Assembly (NCBI GenBank): GCA_964017145.1
Contig: CAXHKQ010000144.1
Coordinates: 1-31,933, forward strand
Reading direction: 5' to 3'
Source of the DNA: Agrocybe praecox
Taxonomy: Eukaryota > Basidiomycota > Agaricomycetes > Agaricales > Agrocybaceae
Length of the DNA stretch: 31,933 nucleotides
Shown here: piece by piece, positions 10,220 through 20,215 of the stretch
How the letters are laid out: each line of letters begins with the position of its first letter
How positions within the stretch are numbered: position 1 is the first letter of the stretch
Position numbers and translations under genes: made by a program
The notes under the pieces: model-generated
What the model saw: the letters and a program-made list of their open reading frames with translations, nothing else
Told to the model about the DNA's origin: nothing
The model's database searches: none

Positions 10220-11452
10220 TCACGCTTGAATGTTGAATAAGAAAGGAAAGATAAATCTTTTTGAAAAATTGCTGTCTTGGTTCTTATTGGCGGCCCCGTG
10301 ATTGCACTGGAAGTAAAAGATATAAGTATATATAAATTTGATCCAACTCAAGAAGAAATATTATCTTCGCACTTTAGCTTCTAGCTGAATGAGGGTTATC
10401 ATGGAGATGAACTGAAAGATGGCTTCCTTTGATCGCTGAGATGAGCAACGCAACGCAAGATCTTTCAGTGTTGCACTATTTCTGCATAACCCCTTGCTAC
10501 TGCTCATTGTCCTCCCATCCAATAAACTGCGTAAATCAGCCTTGAAATGCTCGCTCTCCAGAATTTGCAAGTACTTCTTGTCGACCAGGGAAAAAAGTAA
10601 ATCCTTTGATGTTAGTGCGAGTTTCACCACTTTCTTTCCCTTTTTTTGCGCCGTCTTTGGTGCCTTCGAATGTAGATTGGTTTGGCCATGGACTAACCAT
10701 TCATGTGTAACACCACCCATGTCGATATCACCATTGGCATCATCACTGAGTACCATGGCTACCCCATCCATATCTCTGCCTTCGTCACTCGACTCTTCAG
10801 TATATGTTGCACCTGCTTGCTGTTGTGCCCAATTGCACACCGCCATGTGAAGTTGTTGAAAAACAGGAAGCTGTTGGCATAGTCTTGCATCCCCACCTGG
10901 GCCATTAGGACCACGCGAGCGATTTGGAATTTGGATCCTAATTTTGAGGCTCTCGTGCTGTCTATGTGTCCCTAATGTCTCTCCTAAATGTGAATTTTTT
11001 GATCGTGTATTGTATTATGAGGTGGATTGACTAAGTGGGCCCAATGTAGATAATCCACTGGATGCCGAATGTTCCAGGAAGTTGAATGACATCATATTTT
11101 CTGTACTGAAATGAAATACTGGGGTAGCTAGAACAACCCAAGCCATGAGTCACCGGTACCATGTAAAGTTAGAAAGAGAAGCCCACTTACCCGAAATATA
11201 TGGCTCACAGTGTTGTGCAAGATGACTGACATTCTGGGGTTCCTGGTAATTGCTCGAGAAGCTAGTGTTGTCAGCCACATAATTTTCATTGAAGCTGTCA
11301 CTGGGTTCTATGCCAGCTAATGCAAATACCAGACAATTGAGGAATTCTAATTGCGTGCGAGTAATGAGCAGCGACTGCATCAAATAGCAGCAATACGGTA
11401 GTAAACAGTGGGTTGGTTGAGCTCGCTTAACGTTGGACAGGATCCTGGCCAA
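10220..11452 (-). pseudogene. Spliced gene of unknown function, one nonsense codon
   Basis: On the minus strand an upstream exon ends at 11191 with a GTAAGT donor. A 90-nt intron (11101-11190, acceptor TACAG) leads into a long exon from 11100 to about 10373, and a third exon to a stop at 10220 is possible after a 66-nt intron (10307-10372). The frame is open except for TAA at 11015-11017, explicable as CAA to TAA. The product has an acidic stretch (EESSDEGRDMDG, LSDDANGDIDMGG), a basic stretch (KTAQKKGKKVVK) and a helical C-terminal part rich in Leu/Ser/Lys. I recognise no domain. The 5' end is unclear; the Tc1/mariner insertion lies 40 bp upstream of the open frame, perhaps in another intron. 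Confidence 0.5.
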
Positions 11453-11492
11453 CCTCGCTTAACTATGACTTAATTCATAATCACCATAGCTA

Positions 11493-11703
11493 CAGTGAGG
11501 GACAAAACTGTTCGAATGTTTTTCAAAGTTGAACTGTGGCGCAAATAACTTGGGACTGGATGGTTCAAATTGGTTGAAATTTTGAGGCAAGGTAGGTTAG
11601 GATGTGAGTAACATATAACAATTTGTTTTATTACATAATCTTGTTTTATTCCCACGATATTAATATATTACTGGTACATGTACATTTGAACAGTTTTGTC
11701 CCT
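11493..11703 (+). repeat. Left terminal inverted repeat of the Tc1/mariner element
   Basis: It pairs with 15903-16113 over 211 bp with scattered, mostly transition, mismatches. The outer edge GGGACAAAACTGTTCGAATG recurs in inverted form at the inner edge (ACATTTGAACAGTTTTGTCCC-like, from 11682), so each arm carries the motif twice. Such paired sites are candidates for transposase binding. Confidence 0.9.
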
Positions 11704-12563
11704 ACTCTACATTAAGCACATGACTTTGTTTAATCAAAGCAAATAAGTACAAATAAAATCATGTGACTGCCTTAGAATATGTATATATACTCTGTGCCTA
11801 GCCTCCAACTATCCCCCACATCAAAACCTCCCTCAGACCCTCATGTGATCACTCACTCCTGCTCAACTCAATCAGGTTCTTGAACTGCTTGACAAAGGAC
11901 TTTCTGGTCACTCTATCTCTACCACCACTGGCATAAGTGTTGGTTCTATATCCAAGATCCGATCCAAACACAGGTCATCAACTTCCAAAGCTGCTGGTGG
12001 CCGTCCATGCAAGCTTTCTCCTACTGATACCCATTATGCTGTCCGTCTTATCACCTCTCAGAAGGCTGACAGTGCCACTGATGCCACCAAAACATCACAA
12101 AACATGACCAACATATCCTTCTCTGTAAAGACAGTATGCTGAGCACTCTGTGGAGTTGGTATGAAGGCTGTGACAAAGCAAAACGACTATTTCTCTCCAA
12201 AAGGCATAGGAGGATGCGGATGGACTATGCAGAAGCACACAAACACTGGACAGTGGATGACTGGAAGAGGGTCTGCTGGACAGATGAGACCAAAATCAAT
12301 TGTTTGGGGTCAGATGGGAAGAGGTGGGTGTGGAAAAGGGAGGGAGAGGGGTTGACCGATAGGCTGGTGCAGGGAACGGTCAAGTTTGGAGGAGGAAACT
12401 TGATGTTCTGGGGCTGTATGTTTGGGAAGGAGTGGGATATGGGACCAAGATTGATGGGAGGATGGATGCTGATCTATTTGTCGGCATTTTGGATGATGAA
12501 CTCATGCAGAGCCTTGAATATTACAACAAAAAGCCAGAGGATGTCCTTTTTCAGCAGGACAAT

Positions 12564-12640
12564 AGGGATGTTCAAAGTTGGCCGCATTCGCAATCGCATC
12601 TCGCATCTCTGCATTTGGGTTAGATTATATAATACATTTT
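12564..12640 (+). repeat. Left terminal inverted repeat of the Harbinger element
   Basis: It matches the reverse complement of 15500-15576 over 77 bp with three differences, all transitions. Weaker similarity (AATGTC, TGTGACA-like) continues another 20-30 bp inward. Confidence 0.92.
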
Positions 12641-12796
12641 TGAATGTCTGAAATGTGACAGTATTGTGACTACACGTCGTCTGCGCGTCGCTTAGATTGA
12701 TATTTTGTGCGCATCGACAATCACCTCGGTCTTGGGGCTTTTCGACGGGTTTTCTTCTTCAAGGGCTCGTCTATACACTCTATACCTATCTGGGGT

Positions 12797-14106
12797 ATGG
12801 CACCCTCAAAATTGAAGCCTAAAATTCCGGATATCCCATGGAGTGCCAATAATGACGAGCTTGTCTGGGCTTTCATAACCCAGTGTGAAGAACCGAAGAA
12901 TTATAAGGTTCTTTTTGGAAAAAAAGACATGGCAGAGGTATGTATATCTTATAATACCTATTGTAATGGTCTAGCTTACTTTTTCGATCCGAAGAACACA
13001 ACTGGAGACACCCGGACAGAGGTCTTCAAGCGCATGGCCCAAATAATCCTACCCAACATATATCCTCTTGATCCAACTATTGTTGCAAACAGGCTAAAGG
13101 GAAAACTAGAAAAGTAAGTTTTCTGTCTTCTTTGGCCTCTATTAATTGCTTACCTCCGTTTAGTTTGACCAAAGCATACTGTAAACACGCAGCTCGCCTC
13201 TGTCAAACTGGAGAAGGTCTTGGTGATGAGGAGAGTAATGGGTTACAAGATAATGAGGAGCATATGAATTTTTGCATCTCTGGTGAAGGACCTGATGATG
13301 CAACACCCCCGGATGCCTTGAACCTTTGGGGTACGCTTTCCTCCTCCTCATTTTCAGCACTTTTTTGATGTTTCCATTAGAACAAATTGAGAAGGATTTC
13401 AAGTTCTTTCCTCGTCTTCACAGGATCTTTGCCACACGTCGTAATGTGACCCCTATTGTTATCAGTACTGCTCTTGGCCCTCAAGGCCGGAAGACAATTT
13501 GGTATCAGTCGCAAGAAAGGGTTGCACCATCTCAGTCGGTTGCTGGTGTTCCACTGCATGCTGTTAGTGCCAGTGTGCTTCCTACTACCACCACTCCCAT
13601 TACTCCAGGCCCACATAACACCCCTGCTTCTTCGTTGCGCGACTTTGGCAGTGATGTCACTGCTGCAATAATCAACGAAACACCATCGGTTCTCTTGTCA
13701 TTGTCTCCTGATCTCTTGACCTTGCAGCAAGTCAAGCGTCTACCCAAGACCTCTGTTGTATCACAGGAGGCTATCAAAAAGGCTTGTTCTTTTATTGAAA
13801 AGGTACCGCAAAAGCGAACCCTTTTAGATACATTGGTTGAAATTCAAGAGTGCGTAATCATTTTTTCAAGATTATTATCATTTCTTATACTCTATTAGAA
13901 AAAACAATAAAGCATGGACTGAAGAAGCCCACGAAAAGCTTCTTCTGCAAAAGCGAGCTCATTTACTCGAGGAATTTAAGCAAGGACTTTTAACCAAAGA
14001 AGAATATCGTGAACAAGTTGAAGAACTTGTAGGTCGGCCATCCAAGTGCCAAGATAAATGTCAAATTTTGCCTGATTGGGACTCTAATTTTTATAAAGAA
14101 CAATAA
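12797..14106 (+). CDS. Myb/SANT-like DNA-binding protein of the Harbinger element
   Basis: Five exons (12797-12937, 12995-13113, 13164-13330, 13381-13849, 13899-14106) separated by four introns of 49-57 nt join to 367 codons with no stop. In Harbinger elements this second protein binds the transposon ends and helps bring the nuclease to DNA. The N-terminal part has the Myb/SANT-like spacing of Trp and aliphatic residues (PWSANNDELVWAFI, VLFGKKDMAE, TRTEVFKRMAQIILP, ANRLKGKLEN), and a middle part has LWEQIEKDFKFFPRLHRIFA. The C-terminal region is Ser/Thr/Pro-rich, then a Lys/Glu-rich helix (EEFKQGLLTKEEYREQVEEL), probably coiled. The splice sites follow GT...AG rules and every junction keeps the frame. 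It is intact while its partner transposase is not. Confidence 0.85.
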
Positions 14107-14129
14107 AGATATATAGTTGTAATTTTACT

Positions 14130-15433
14130 TTACATTCCTTTAAATGCTAATAGTTCTGCAACTAATTCCTTTCGTTTGGCCTCAACATCATCATTAGTAA
14201 CCAAAGGTACATGGGCTTCACCTCTATCCTGAAATTCTTTATCTTGAGTGTGTTCTGATAGGAACTGTGTAGCAGATGCTGCACCTTCTACATTGATAAT
14301 AAGATTATGAAGGATAATAGCAATCGTGATCCATCAACAGGCATCATGATGATCCTGATTTGAATTGATGCTTACACGCAAGCCACGAAGACATTGAAAT
14401 CGTCCTTTAAGAGCACCCATATAGTGTTCAGATCGAACACGAAGATGAGCGACAATTTTATCGAATAAAGTATTTGCTGGATCATCGGATGCTGGTTTCT
14501 TGTGGACGGGAATGGTACGGGAGTTGACAGCATACGCAGAATCTGCTCAAGCAAATTCTTCACCCTCGAAAAACCAATCGGGGTGTAAGGAAGCAGTTGT
14601 GTGAAGAAATGCAGTTGCATCATGAGCCGAGCCTGTCATCCCATGTGAATAATCACAAATTTGAAGGTTTGATGGTGTATTGCCAATCTATAAGACATAT
14701 TAGAACTAGTAGAGCAATAAAGAGTAAAATTTACCTGTGCATTAAGCCCATAGTTCCCCTTTCTTGTATAATAAGCATCACCATGAAGCCCTGGTTTTTT
14801 GTACAAGACAACACTTGTTCCGTCATACATAATCCATCCTTCACGCCACTTCCCTTTAAAACCAAGGTTTTCATCCATCCATCTCTTCTCCACCTCTTTC
14901 TCTGCGGAGGTCAATCTCCTAACAAACAGGTCATGCAAGGATTCAATTGCATCAAAGCAACGATCAGTATAGTTTTCAACTGATCCCTCGGAGCATCCAG
15001 CTTGGCGAGCAATATCCTCCACTGAAGCCCCATTTCCATATCTACCCATGCGAAATAAGGTAACCATAAGTTGTGTTTCCACTGAGACCTGCGCATTATT
15101 GGAGTTATTGGAGAAAACAGGATGATCTTCTATCAGTTTCAGGATGGTCTGGAATACGGTGGGTGTTACTCAGAGCATATTGGTGAAGCGGTGATGGGTT
15201 GAAGGATTTTGAGCATAGTCCCATGCAACTCCCATGCTTGGAACCTTCGGAACTCTTGTACGTCCGTTTGGATATCAAGTTAAGAGGATGGAAAGGAGGG
15301 AATTGATGTCAATGTCATTTTGTTGCCATGTTTGTTCGATGGAAAGCAGTTGGATGGGAGAAAGAACCTCTCGCATAAGCATAGATATCAGATATTGATT
15401 GATATAGTCCTGATGAACAGAAGTGGAGGGCAT
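14130..15433 (-). pseudogene. Harbinger DDE transposase (DDE_Tnp_4 type) with four TGA codons
   Basis: On the minus strand a first exon (15433-14735) and a second (14687-14130) are joined across a 47-nt intron (14688-14734). The frame shows the helix-turn-helix-like GASVEDIARQAGCSEGSVENY and the catalytic core: first Asp in WIMYDGTS, second Asp in the CDYSHGMTGSAHD region, and Glu in VRSEHYMGALKGRF; RK(G)NYGLNAQ and IILHN are also typical. Length is about 418 codons, near normal. Four in-frame TGA codons (15275, 15170, 14547, 14334 on plus coordinates) make it non-functional as standard code; each is one transition from CGA or TGG. The start ATG at 15433 is the first that keeps the conserved part. 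The stop is 23 bp from that of the Myb-like gene. Confidence 0.92.
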
Positions 15434-15499
15434 TATGGCTGATTTCGACAGATATGATGAGGATTCAACAGTACAAGCTTTGTGACACAGCGGACATTG

Positions 15500-15576
15500 A
15501 AAATGTATTATATAATCTAACCCAAATGCAGAGATGTGAGATGCAATTGCGAATGCGGCCAACTTTGAACGTCCCT
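15500..15576 (-). repeat. Right terminal inverted repeat of the Harbinger element
   Basis: Reverse-complement partner of 12564-12640. It ends ...GTCCCT directly before the AAT duplication and the resumed Tc1 transposase frame. Confidence 0.92.
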
Positions 15577-15902
15577 AATGACCCCAAACACAAGAGCAAA
15601 AAGGCCCAGAAGTGGCTCCAAAACAGTGGATTACAACTCATGGAGTAGCCCCCTCAATCAGCTGACCTAAATCCAATTGAACATCTTTGGCATTACCTCA
15701 AAACCAAGCTTGGAGGCTATGAAAGGCAACCTTCTGGAATTGCAGAGTTGTCGGAGAGGGCACAAAAGGAATAGAATGATATCCCACCTCCTGTTTGTCA
15801 GAATCTGATAGAGAGTATGCATAGAAGGATTCAGGCTGTATTACAGGCCAAGGGGGGTTATACCAAGTACTAGAAACTTAGAATACTGTATTATAATAGG
15901 GC

Positions 15903-16113
15903 AGGGACAAAACTGTTTGAATGTATATGTACCAGTAATATATTAATATTGTGGGAATAAAATAAGATTATGTAATGAAACAAGTTGTCACATATTACTC
16001 ACATCTTAACCTACCTTGCTTTAAAATTTCAACCAATTTGGACCACCCAGTCCCAATTTATTTGTGTAACAGTTCAACTTTGAAAAACATTCGAACAGTT
16101 TTGTCCCTCACTG
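15903..16113 (-). repeat. Right terminal inverted repeat of the Tc1/mariner element
   Basis: Pairs with 11493-11703. Inner edge AGGGACAAAACTG at 15903-15915, outer edge CAGTTTTGTCCCTCACTG at 16096-16113, followed by TA. Confidence 0.9.
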
Positions 16114-16115
16114 TA

Positions 16116-16860
16116 TCTCCTCACCTTTTCCTGTGATCTTTAGCTACTACAAAATCCTTTTACTTAAGGTGATGCACCAGTATAACATAATGAATATAAG
16201 GGTTCAGATATTTGACAACAAAATCCATTTGATAAGATTTCAAGTTTGTGGGTACAACTACTCGTACTAGGTATACCACCCCATCCCCAGCCTGGCCATA
16301 GCTCGTTGCACACCCTGCACCACTTCCATACCCCTTGTGATTCTCCTTATCACACTTGCTCTTCCTCACTTGAGACACTATCATTGTCTGTGTCTGGCGG
16401 ATCGGGCGCCCAGCAGGCAGATGGCAGTGGCAGCAGCAATGCGAACATCAGGCCCACACCTTCCAGAGCACAGAGCCATCGTCCAGAGGTGAAGAGCAAG
16501 ACATCTGTGTCGTCCAACGCTGTTCCACTGATCGTTACCACCACCGTTGTGGGAAAAATGAGCACGGGGATATTTTGAACCTTGAAGCACCACCATATTA
16601 CTAGTAGTGAGAAAGAGAAGTGATAAAAAATAAATAAATAAAGATTGAAAAGGGCGGGAAAGAAAGAAAAGAAACAGGAAAGTAAGGAGAAACAAAGAAA
16701 CAGAGAAAGAAGAGAAAAGGAAAAAGTGGCATTGCAAAAAACCACAAGTAGCAAGGGAAGTGTATAGATGGTTATACAAATTTGAGCGAGCGCGCATTTA
16801 GTGGCCCTGTTGTTGGAGATACACTTGCTGGTCGTAGGTGTCTGTGCTGATATCCACTGC
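16116..16860. other. No gene recognised
   Basis: The stretch right of the Tc1 element has open frames on both strands. The minus-strand one (to about 16319) ends in an acidic tail, DPPDTDNDSVSSEEEQV, which could be a real C-terminus. The plus strand is A/G-rich at 16600-16735, with runs such as GAAAGAAAAGAAAC. No domain or clear splice pattern joins these pieces. They could be downstream exons of the minus-strand frame at 16861-17300. Confidence 0.3.
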
Positions 16861-17300
16861 TCAGGGTTCCATCTTGACAGGCGACGAAGGACCAACGCCT
16901 GCTGTCTGCTCAGACTCACCGCTCGTTCCTCGACTGTTGTTACTCACACGAATATTTATGTCCTCATTACCATCCACATCCGAATCCCACTCTTCATCGT
17001 TGTCCCATCCATCTGCATGGTATCCCTGATGCGGCCTATAATGACCATCTGTGCTCTCCTCATCATCCAACTCGACCAATGTCCGTGTCCTATCCTCATT
17101 GATCCTATGAACCCCACCACTCCAGCAGCCTTCACAGGCAAAGACCTTGTCAATGTATACTGATTCCACACTGGCACCTGCGTCTGAATCCCATTCGTCT
17201 TCCTCTGCTGCTCTGCTGGTGTTGCAGCAGCAGCCTGAACCTGAGCAGCCTGTTCCGCCCCTCTCTTCTTCTCCTTCGCCGCTGCAACCCCCTTCGCCCT
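16861..17300 (-). CDS. Possible acidic protein, unrecognised
   Basis: One minus-strand frame is open through EEDEWDSDAGASVESVYIDK, FACEGCWSGGVHRI, DDEESTDGHYRP and DNDEEWDSDVDGNEDI and ends SSPVKMEP. A CxxC occurs (CEGC) but no second pair, so I do not claim a zinc finger. The low-complexity acidic composition can arise by chance in GA-rich DNA. A second frame over 17160-17303 is Ala/Gln/Lys-rich. I cannot tell which, if either, is translated. It could be an exon of a larger minus-strand gene. Confidence 0.28.
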
Positions 17301-17569
17301 CATTGCTGCTTCTGCATTAGACTTGAGGTATGCTGTCTCGCAAGGTTGAGACGGGGCATGGCGGAAGATGCAGCAGCAGAAGCAGGCGATGAAGACGGAG
17401 TTGGTGGCGGTAGGGATGATGACAAGGACGAGGTTGATGATGAGGGGTATTGGTGGACATAGATGGACAAGTTGAGGAAGCTGAGCCTGTATGTGTATGT
17501 GGTGGGATCTGTGGTCGTGAAGCCAGAAAAGGAATAGGAGCCAGCCTTGTCAGCTAGATTCGTGTATCA

Positions 17570-18280
17570 ATCCTGGCAATTTGGCCATTTCGGTATACAT
17601 CATACAGGGCAGTTGCCCACCCCGGCAGTTGCCCAGCAGTGATATATCACGATGCCATAGGCAGAGAGCAGTTGCCTTTGGTAAACATATGTAAACATTG
17701 CTGTTTTTTATGTTTTCGGACAGTAATTATATGTTTCAGGCGTAGTGGTTATGTTTTTTGTTGCGATATGTCAAATATATGTTCTATATATATTTTATGT
17801 TTTTTTGATGCCCTTTGCGCACCTAAAAAGGGACGGGACGGGATGGATTAAAAAACATACATCTGGATGACATGTTATTTATAGACGGATGCAGGAAACA
17901 GTGTCCCCAACGTGCCCGAAGCTGTAATTGGGCTCCTGCGCTTTGTTGGGCATCGTTCGGGGCGCTAAAAAAGCGTAGATATAATGTAGGAATATGTTTT
18001 GATTTTTGAGAGCGCTTTGCGCCATCAAAAGAGGACGTTATGGGATGGATTGCAAAACATAAGACCGGATGACGCGTTATTTTTAGCATGCTTTGATTAT
18101 TTCGGACGTTGCGCTATTTTTAATCATGATATCATCATTTTCGTACTATATTTATTTTACATACACATGTTCTACTCTAGATTAGATTAAATAGTGATTG
18201 CCAGCAAAAGTGGCACTTACGAATTGGGCAGTTATTTCCCTTTTGGGCATATGTTTTAAAAACATAAAAATGTTCAAATA
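17570..18280 (+). repeat. Left inverted arm
   Basis: About 700 bp that pair with 21700-23125 read in reverse complement. Within it the segment TTTGCGC...GGGATGGATT...AAAACATA...GGATGAC occurs twice as a diverged direct repeat (17805-17880 and 18015-18090). The first 80 bp hold two copies of GGCAGTTGCCCA. Confidence 0.6.
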
Positions 18281-18358
18281 ATAATTGATTTTTTATGGGA
18301 CACTACATTGAGACAATATACATACTTATTAACTCATGTATTAAGGAATATACCCGCC

Positions 18359-18545
18359 TACGCACTCGCTGGCCCATACATGCTCGCTGGTGCCTAGGTG
18401 CTCACTGGCCCATACGTGCTCGCTGGTGCATGCGTGCTTGCTGGCGCATACGTGGTCGCTGGTGCATGCGTGCTCACTGGTGCATGCGTGGTCGCTGGTG
18501 ACTACGTGCTTGCTGGTCCATACGTGCTTGCTGGTGTCCACTCGC
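18359..18545 (+). repeat. 18-bp minisatellite, about ten units
   Basis: Units of the type CTCGCTGGTGCATGCGTG follow each other with a few substitutions per unit. The period of 18 keeps all frames open on both strands, so the short repetitive frames over it are not taken as genes. The segment 18281-18358 before it is AT-rich with nothing recognised. 18546-18666 has no convincing gene. Confidence 0.8.
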
Positions 18546-18666
18546 TGCCCCACTCTCTCCGCTTCAGATTCTCCATCACCCCCTGGCCCTGGATCGTCAA
18601 AGTCCTAGAGCTGCTGCCCACATCCCCATCGTACAGCCATAGCATTCATTTTATGACATGAAATTA

Positions 18667-19493
18667 TGGTAGTTGCCAAACTATAGGCATGTATCCAGAA
18701 TGGTACCTACCTGGGCTGGCAGTTGCCAGACTTATATGTTTGACTGCCTATATTCTTGACTGGTCATGTGTTGTGACTGGTTGTTACTGATTGCATCAAA
18801 ATACAAAAGCATGACTTTTTGCTTGCCTCTATTTACACATTCAGGGTCCACTGCCACAATTTTATGGCCTCAAATACAAACAAATAATAAATAAAGGATG
18901 ATCAGCCACCAACACACCCAAACACCAAACAACTTAGGACTTAGGTGTTGTCACAACCAAATACCTTAATATGGCAAGTGAACTTTGGACTTTGAGGATT
19001 TTGTGTAAAGGCCCATCAACGCATAATGATAGCAACTAAGATATGACCAAATAAGATTAAATCTATTTTTAGAACAGACCTATTTTTAGACCGATCTATT
19101 TTTAGAACATTTTACATATTTGATAGATCTAATCTAAAATAGTATGGGCCACATTTTTTAATAATTTTAGGATTTATTTTTGGCTTGCTATAAATATTTC
19201 AATCTTTTAATTTGATTTGTATCTGGCTTTCCGCGGATATTTTGCGTTTTGTGGCTGAACCATTGATGATTATGTAATAAAAAATATTTAGCATAAATTT
19301 TGAATTTTTCTCTACAACTTTCATTTTTGGTGGCTGTGCACCAGATCACTTGACTTTCACATGACTACAGGTGGCTGTGCACTCAATCACATGAATATCA
19401 CATGATATTACACATTTACATGGCATCGGACTGGCAACTGCCAAACCTGGCAAGTCCCATTCTGGATACATGCTTATAGTTTGGCAGCCACCA
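18667..19493. mobile_element. 0.8-kb non-autonomous element, copy 1
   Basis: Terminal inverted repeats begin TGGTRGYTGCCAAACTATA and run about 55 bp to GGCAGTTGCCAG. The interior is non-coding and shares many blocks with copy 2 at 22078-22878, including ACTTTTTGCTTGCCTCTATT, ATGGCCTCAAATACAAACAA and GGTGGCTGTGCACCAGATCA. Target duplication was not clear. Its end motif resembles the tips of the larger armed element around it. Confidence 0.72.
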
Positions 19494-19499
19494 CATATG

Positions 19500-20215
19500 A
19501 AGACATCAACTGACTGCTACAGGTGTCAACAGGTCCTCCATTGGCATCTGCCCAATCCCCCAACCCGGAGGACCATGATATATGGCTTCCTTCCCGCGTG
19601 GTCTCCAGGCATTGTGCCGTTGTCTGTTTAAGTGGACTTGCGGACATAGAAGAAAAGTTGCGGACTGCCTAGCTTCAAGATTCCTTGGAGAGCCTACGCC
19701 GCACGTTAAGGGTAAAAACCCAAATGATTCAGTTTAAAAATAAGAACGTACGTGGCCAACAAAGTGGTACACACTCTCGTACTATGATTGACAAATGGAC
19801 AAAGAGTCGGGCAAGGGTGGCAAGGGCAAAAGAAGAAGTTTTGTTGCTGCAGGAAAAGATGAGACGTGTCCTTGCGTATCTAGCATGGAAATCACAATGG
19901 TGGAAGGAAAGGATTTCTCGATGTGAGGACACAAAACGCGATCTGTCGGAAGGTCTCAGAGCATACGCAATAGCTCAATCCGAAATACAAATGTCTCTCG
20001 CGTCCCATTTTCGAAAGCTCTGGGCCTCACCTTTACAAGACCCAGCCGAGAAAGTTGACCCACCGGCATTGGATACCCGCGATAACGACAATGAGGAGGA
20101 GCATGGGGATGTAGATATGCTCGACAATGGAGCGGACGGCGACGAGCAAGGGATATATATGTCGGATGATGAAAAAGGAGAAGAGGATTTCTTCGTTGAT
20201 TCAGATGACGACTAA
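19500..20215 (+). pseudogene. KDZ transposase, C-terminal part
   Basis: KDZ transposases are large DDE enzymes abundant in mushroom genomes. The frame carries a C-terminal pattern I associate with them: IEEKLRTA, SLRRTLRVK, QFKNKNVRGQQ, HSRTMIDK, then EKMRRVLAYLAWKSQWWKER, GLRAYAIAQSEIQMSLASHF and RKLW, followed by a strongly acidic tail ending FFVDSDDD. It runs from about 19500 to the stop at 20213, with one in-frame TAG at 19670-19672 (CAG to TAG is enough). Everything upstream, including the catalytic core, is missing; the 0.8-kb element ends at 19493, just before the readable part. Assignment is from motif memory, not a search. Confidence 0.68.

Larger units (their letters stand above)
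12564..15576. mobile_element. PIF/Harbinger transposon, complete, nested in the Tc1 element
   Basis: Length 3,013 bp, with 77-bp terminal inverted repeats beginning AGGGAYGTTCAAAGTTGG and a 3-bp AAT duplication (12561-12563, 15577-15579). It encodes the two proteins typical of the superfamily, a Myb/SANT-like DNA-binding protein (plus strand) and a DDE nuclease (minus strand), converging with 23 bp between their stop codons. Removing the element joins the Tc1 sequence QQDN to DPKH exactly. Confidence 0.94.
11843..15873 (+). pseudogene. Tc1/mariner transposase, split and decayed
   Basis: The enzyme would cut and paste the element at TA sites. The N-terminal helix-turn-helix part is at 11843-12140 (LELLDKGLSGHSISTTTGIS, AAGGRPCKLSP), followed by the catalytic part (DDWKRVCWTDETKIN with the first Asp; GRMDADLF; FQQDN with the second Asp at about 12558). 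Coding then resumes at 15580 (DPKHKSKKAQKWL; SADLNPIEHLW with the third acidic residue) and ends GGYTKY at 15871. Joined length is about 338 codons, normal for the family. Breaks are TGA at 11846 and 12140, TAG at 15646 and 15772, frameshifts near 12180 and 12440, and the 3-kb Harbinger insertion. The first TGA follows directly on the first ATG and is shared with the copy at 7732. Confidence 0.92.
11493..16113 (+). mobile_element. Tc1/mariner transposon carrying a nested Harbinger element
   Basis: Both ends are CAGTGAGGGACAAAACTG in inverted orientation, each flanked by TA (11491-11492, 16114-16115), the Tc1/mariner target duplication. The full span is 4,621 bp, but removing the Harbinger insert and its duplicated AAT leaves 1,605 bp, a normal size for the superfamily. 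Terminal repeats are 211 bp. The single gene is a decayed transposase. Confidence 0.95.

Noticed and set aside
2175..15277. TGA read as an amino acid (alternative code)
   Set aside because: TGA dominates the stops, but TAG and TAA also interrupt genes, each is a transition from CGA or TGG, and the intact genes (Myb-like, recombinase) use TGG for Trp.
18359..18545. CRISPR array
   Set aside because: Units are contiguous without unique spacers, and the genome is eukaryotic.
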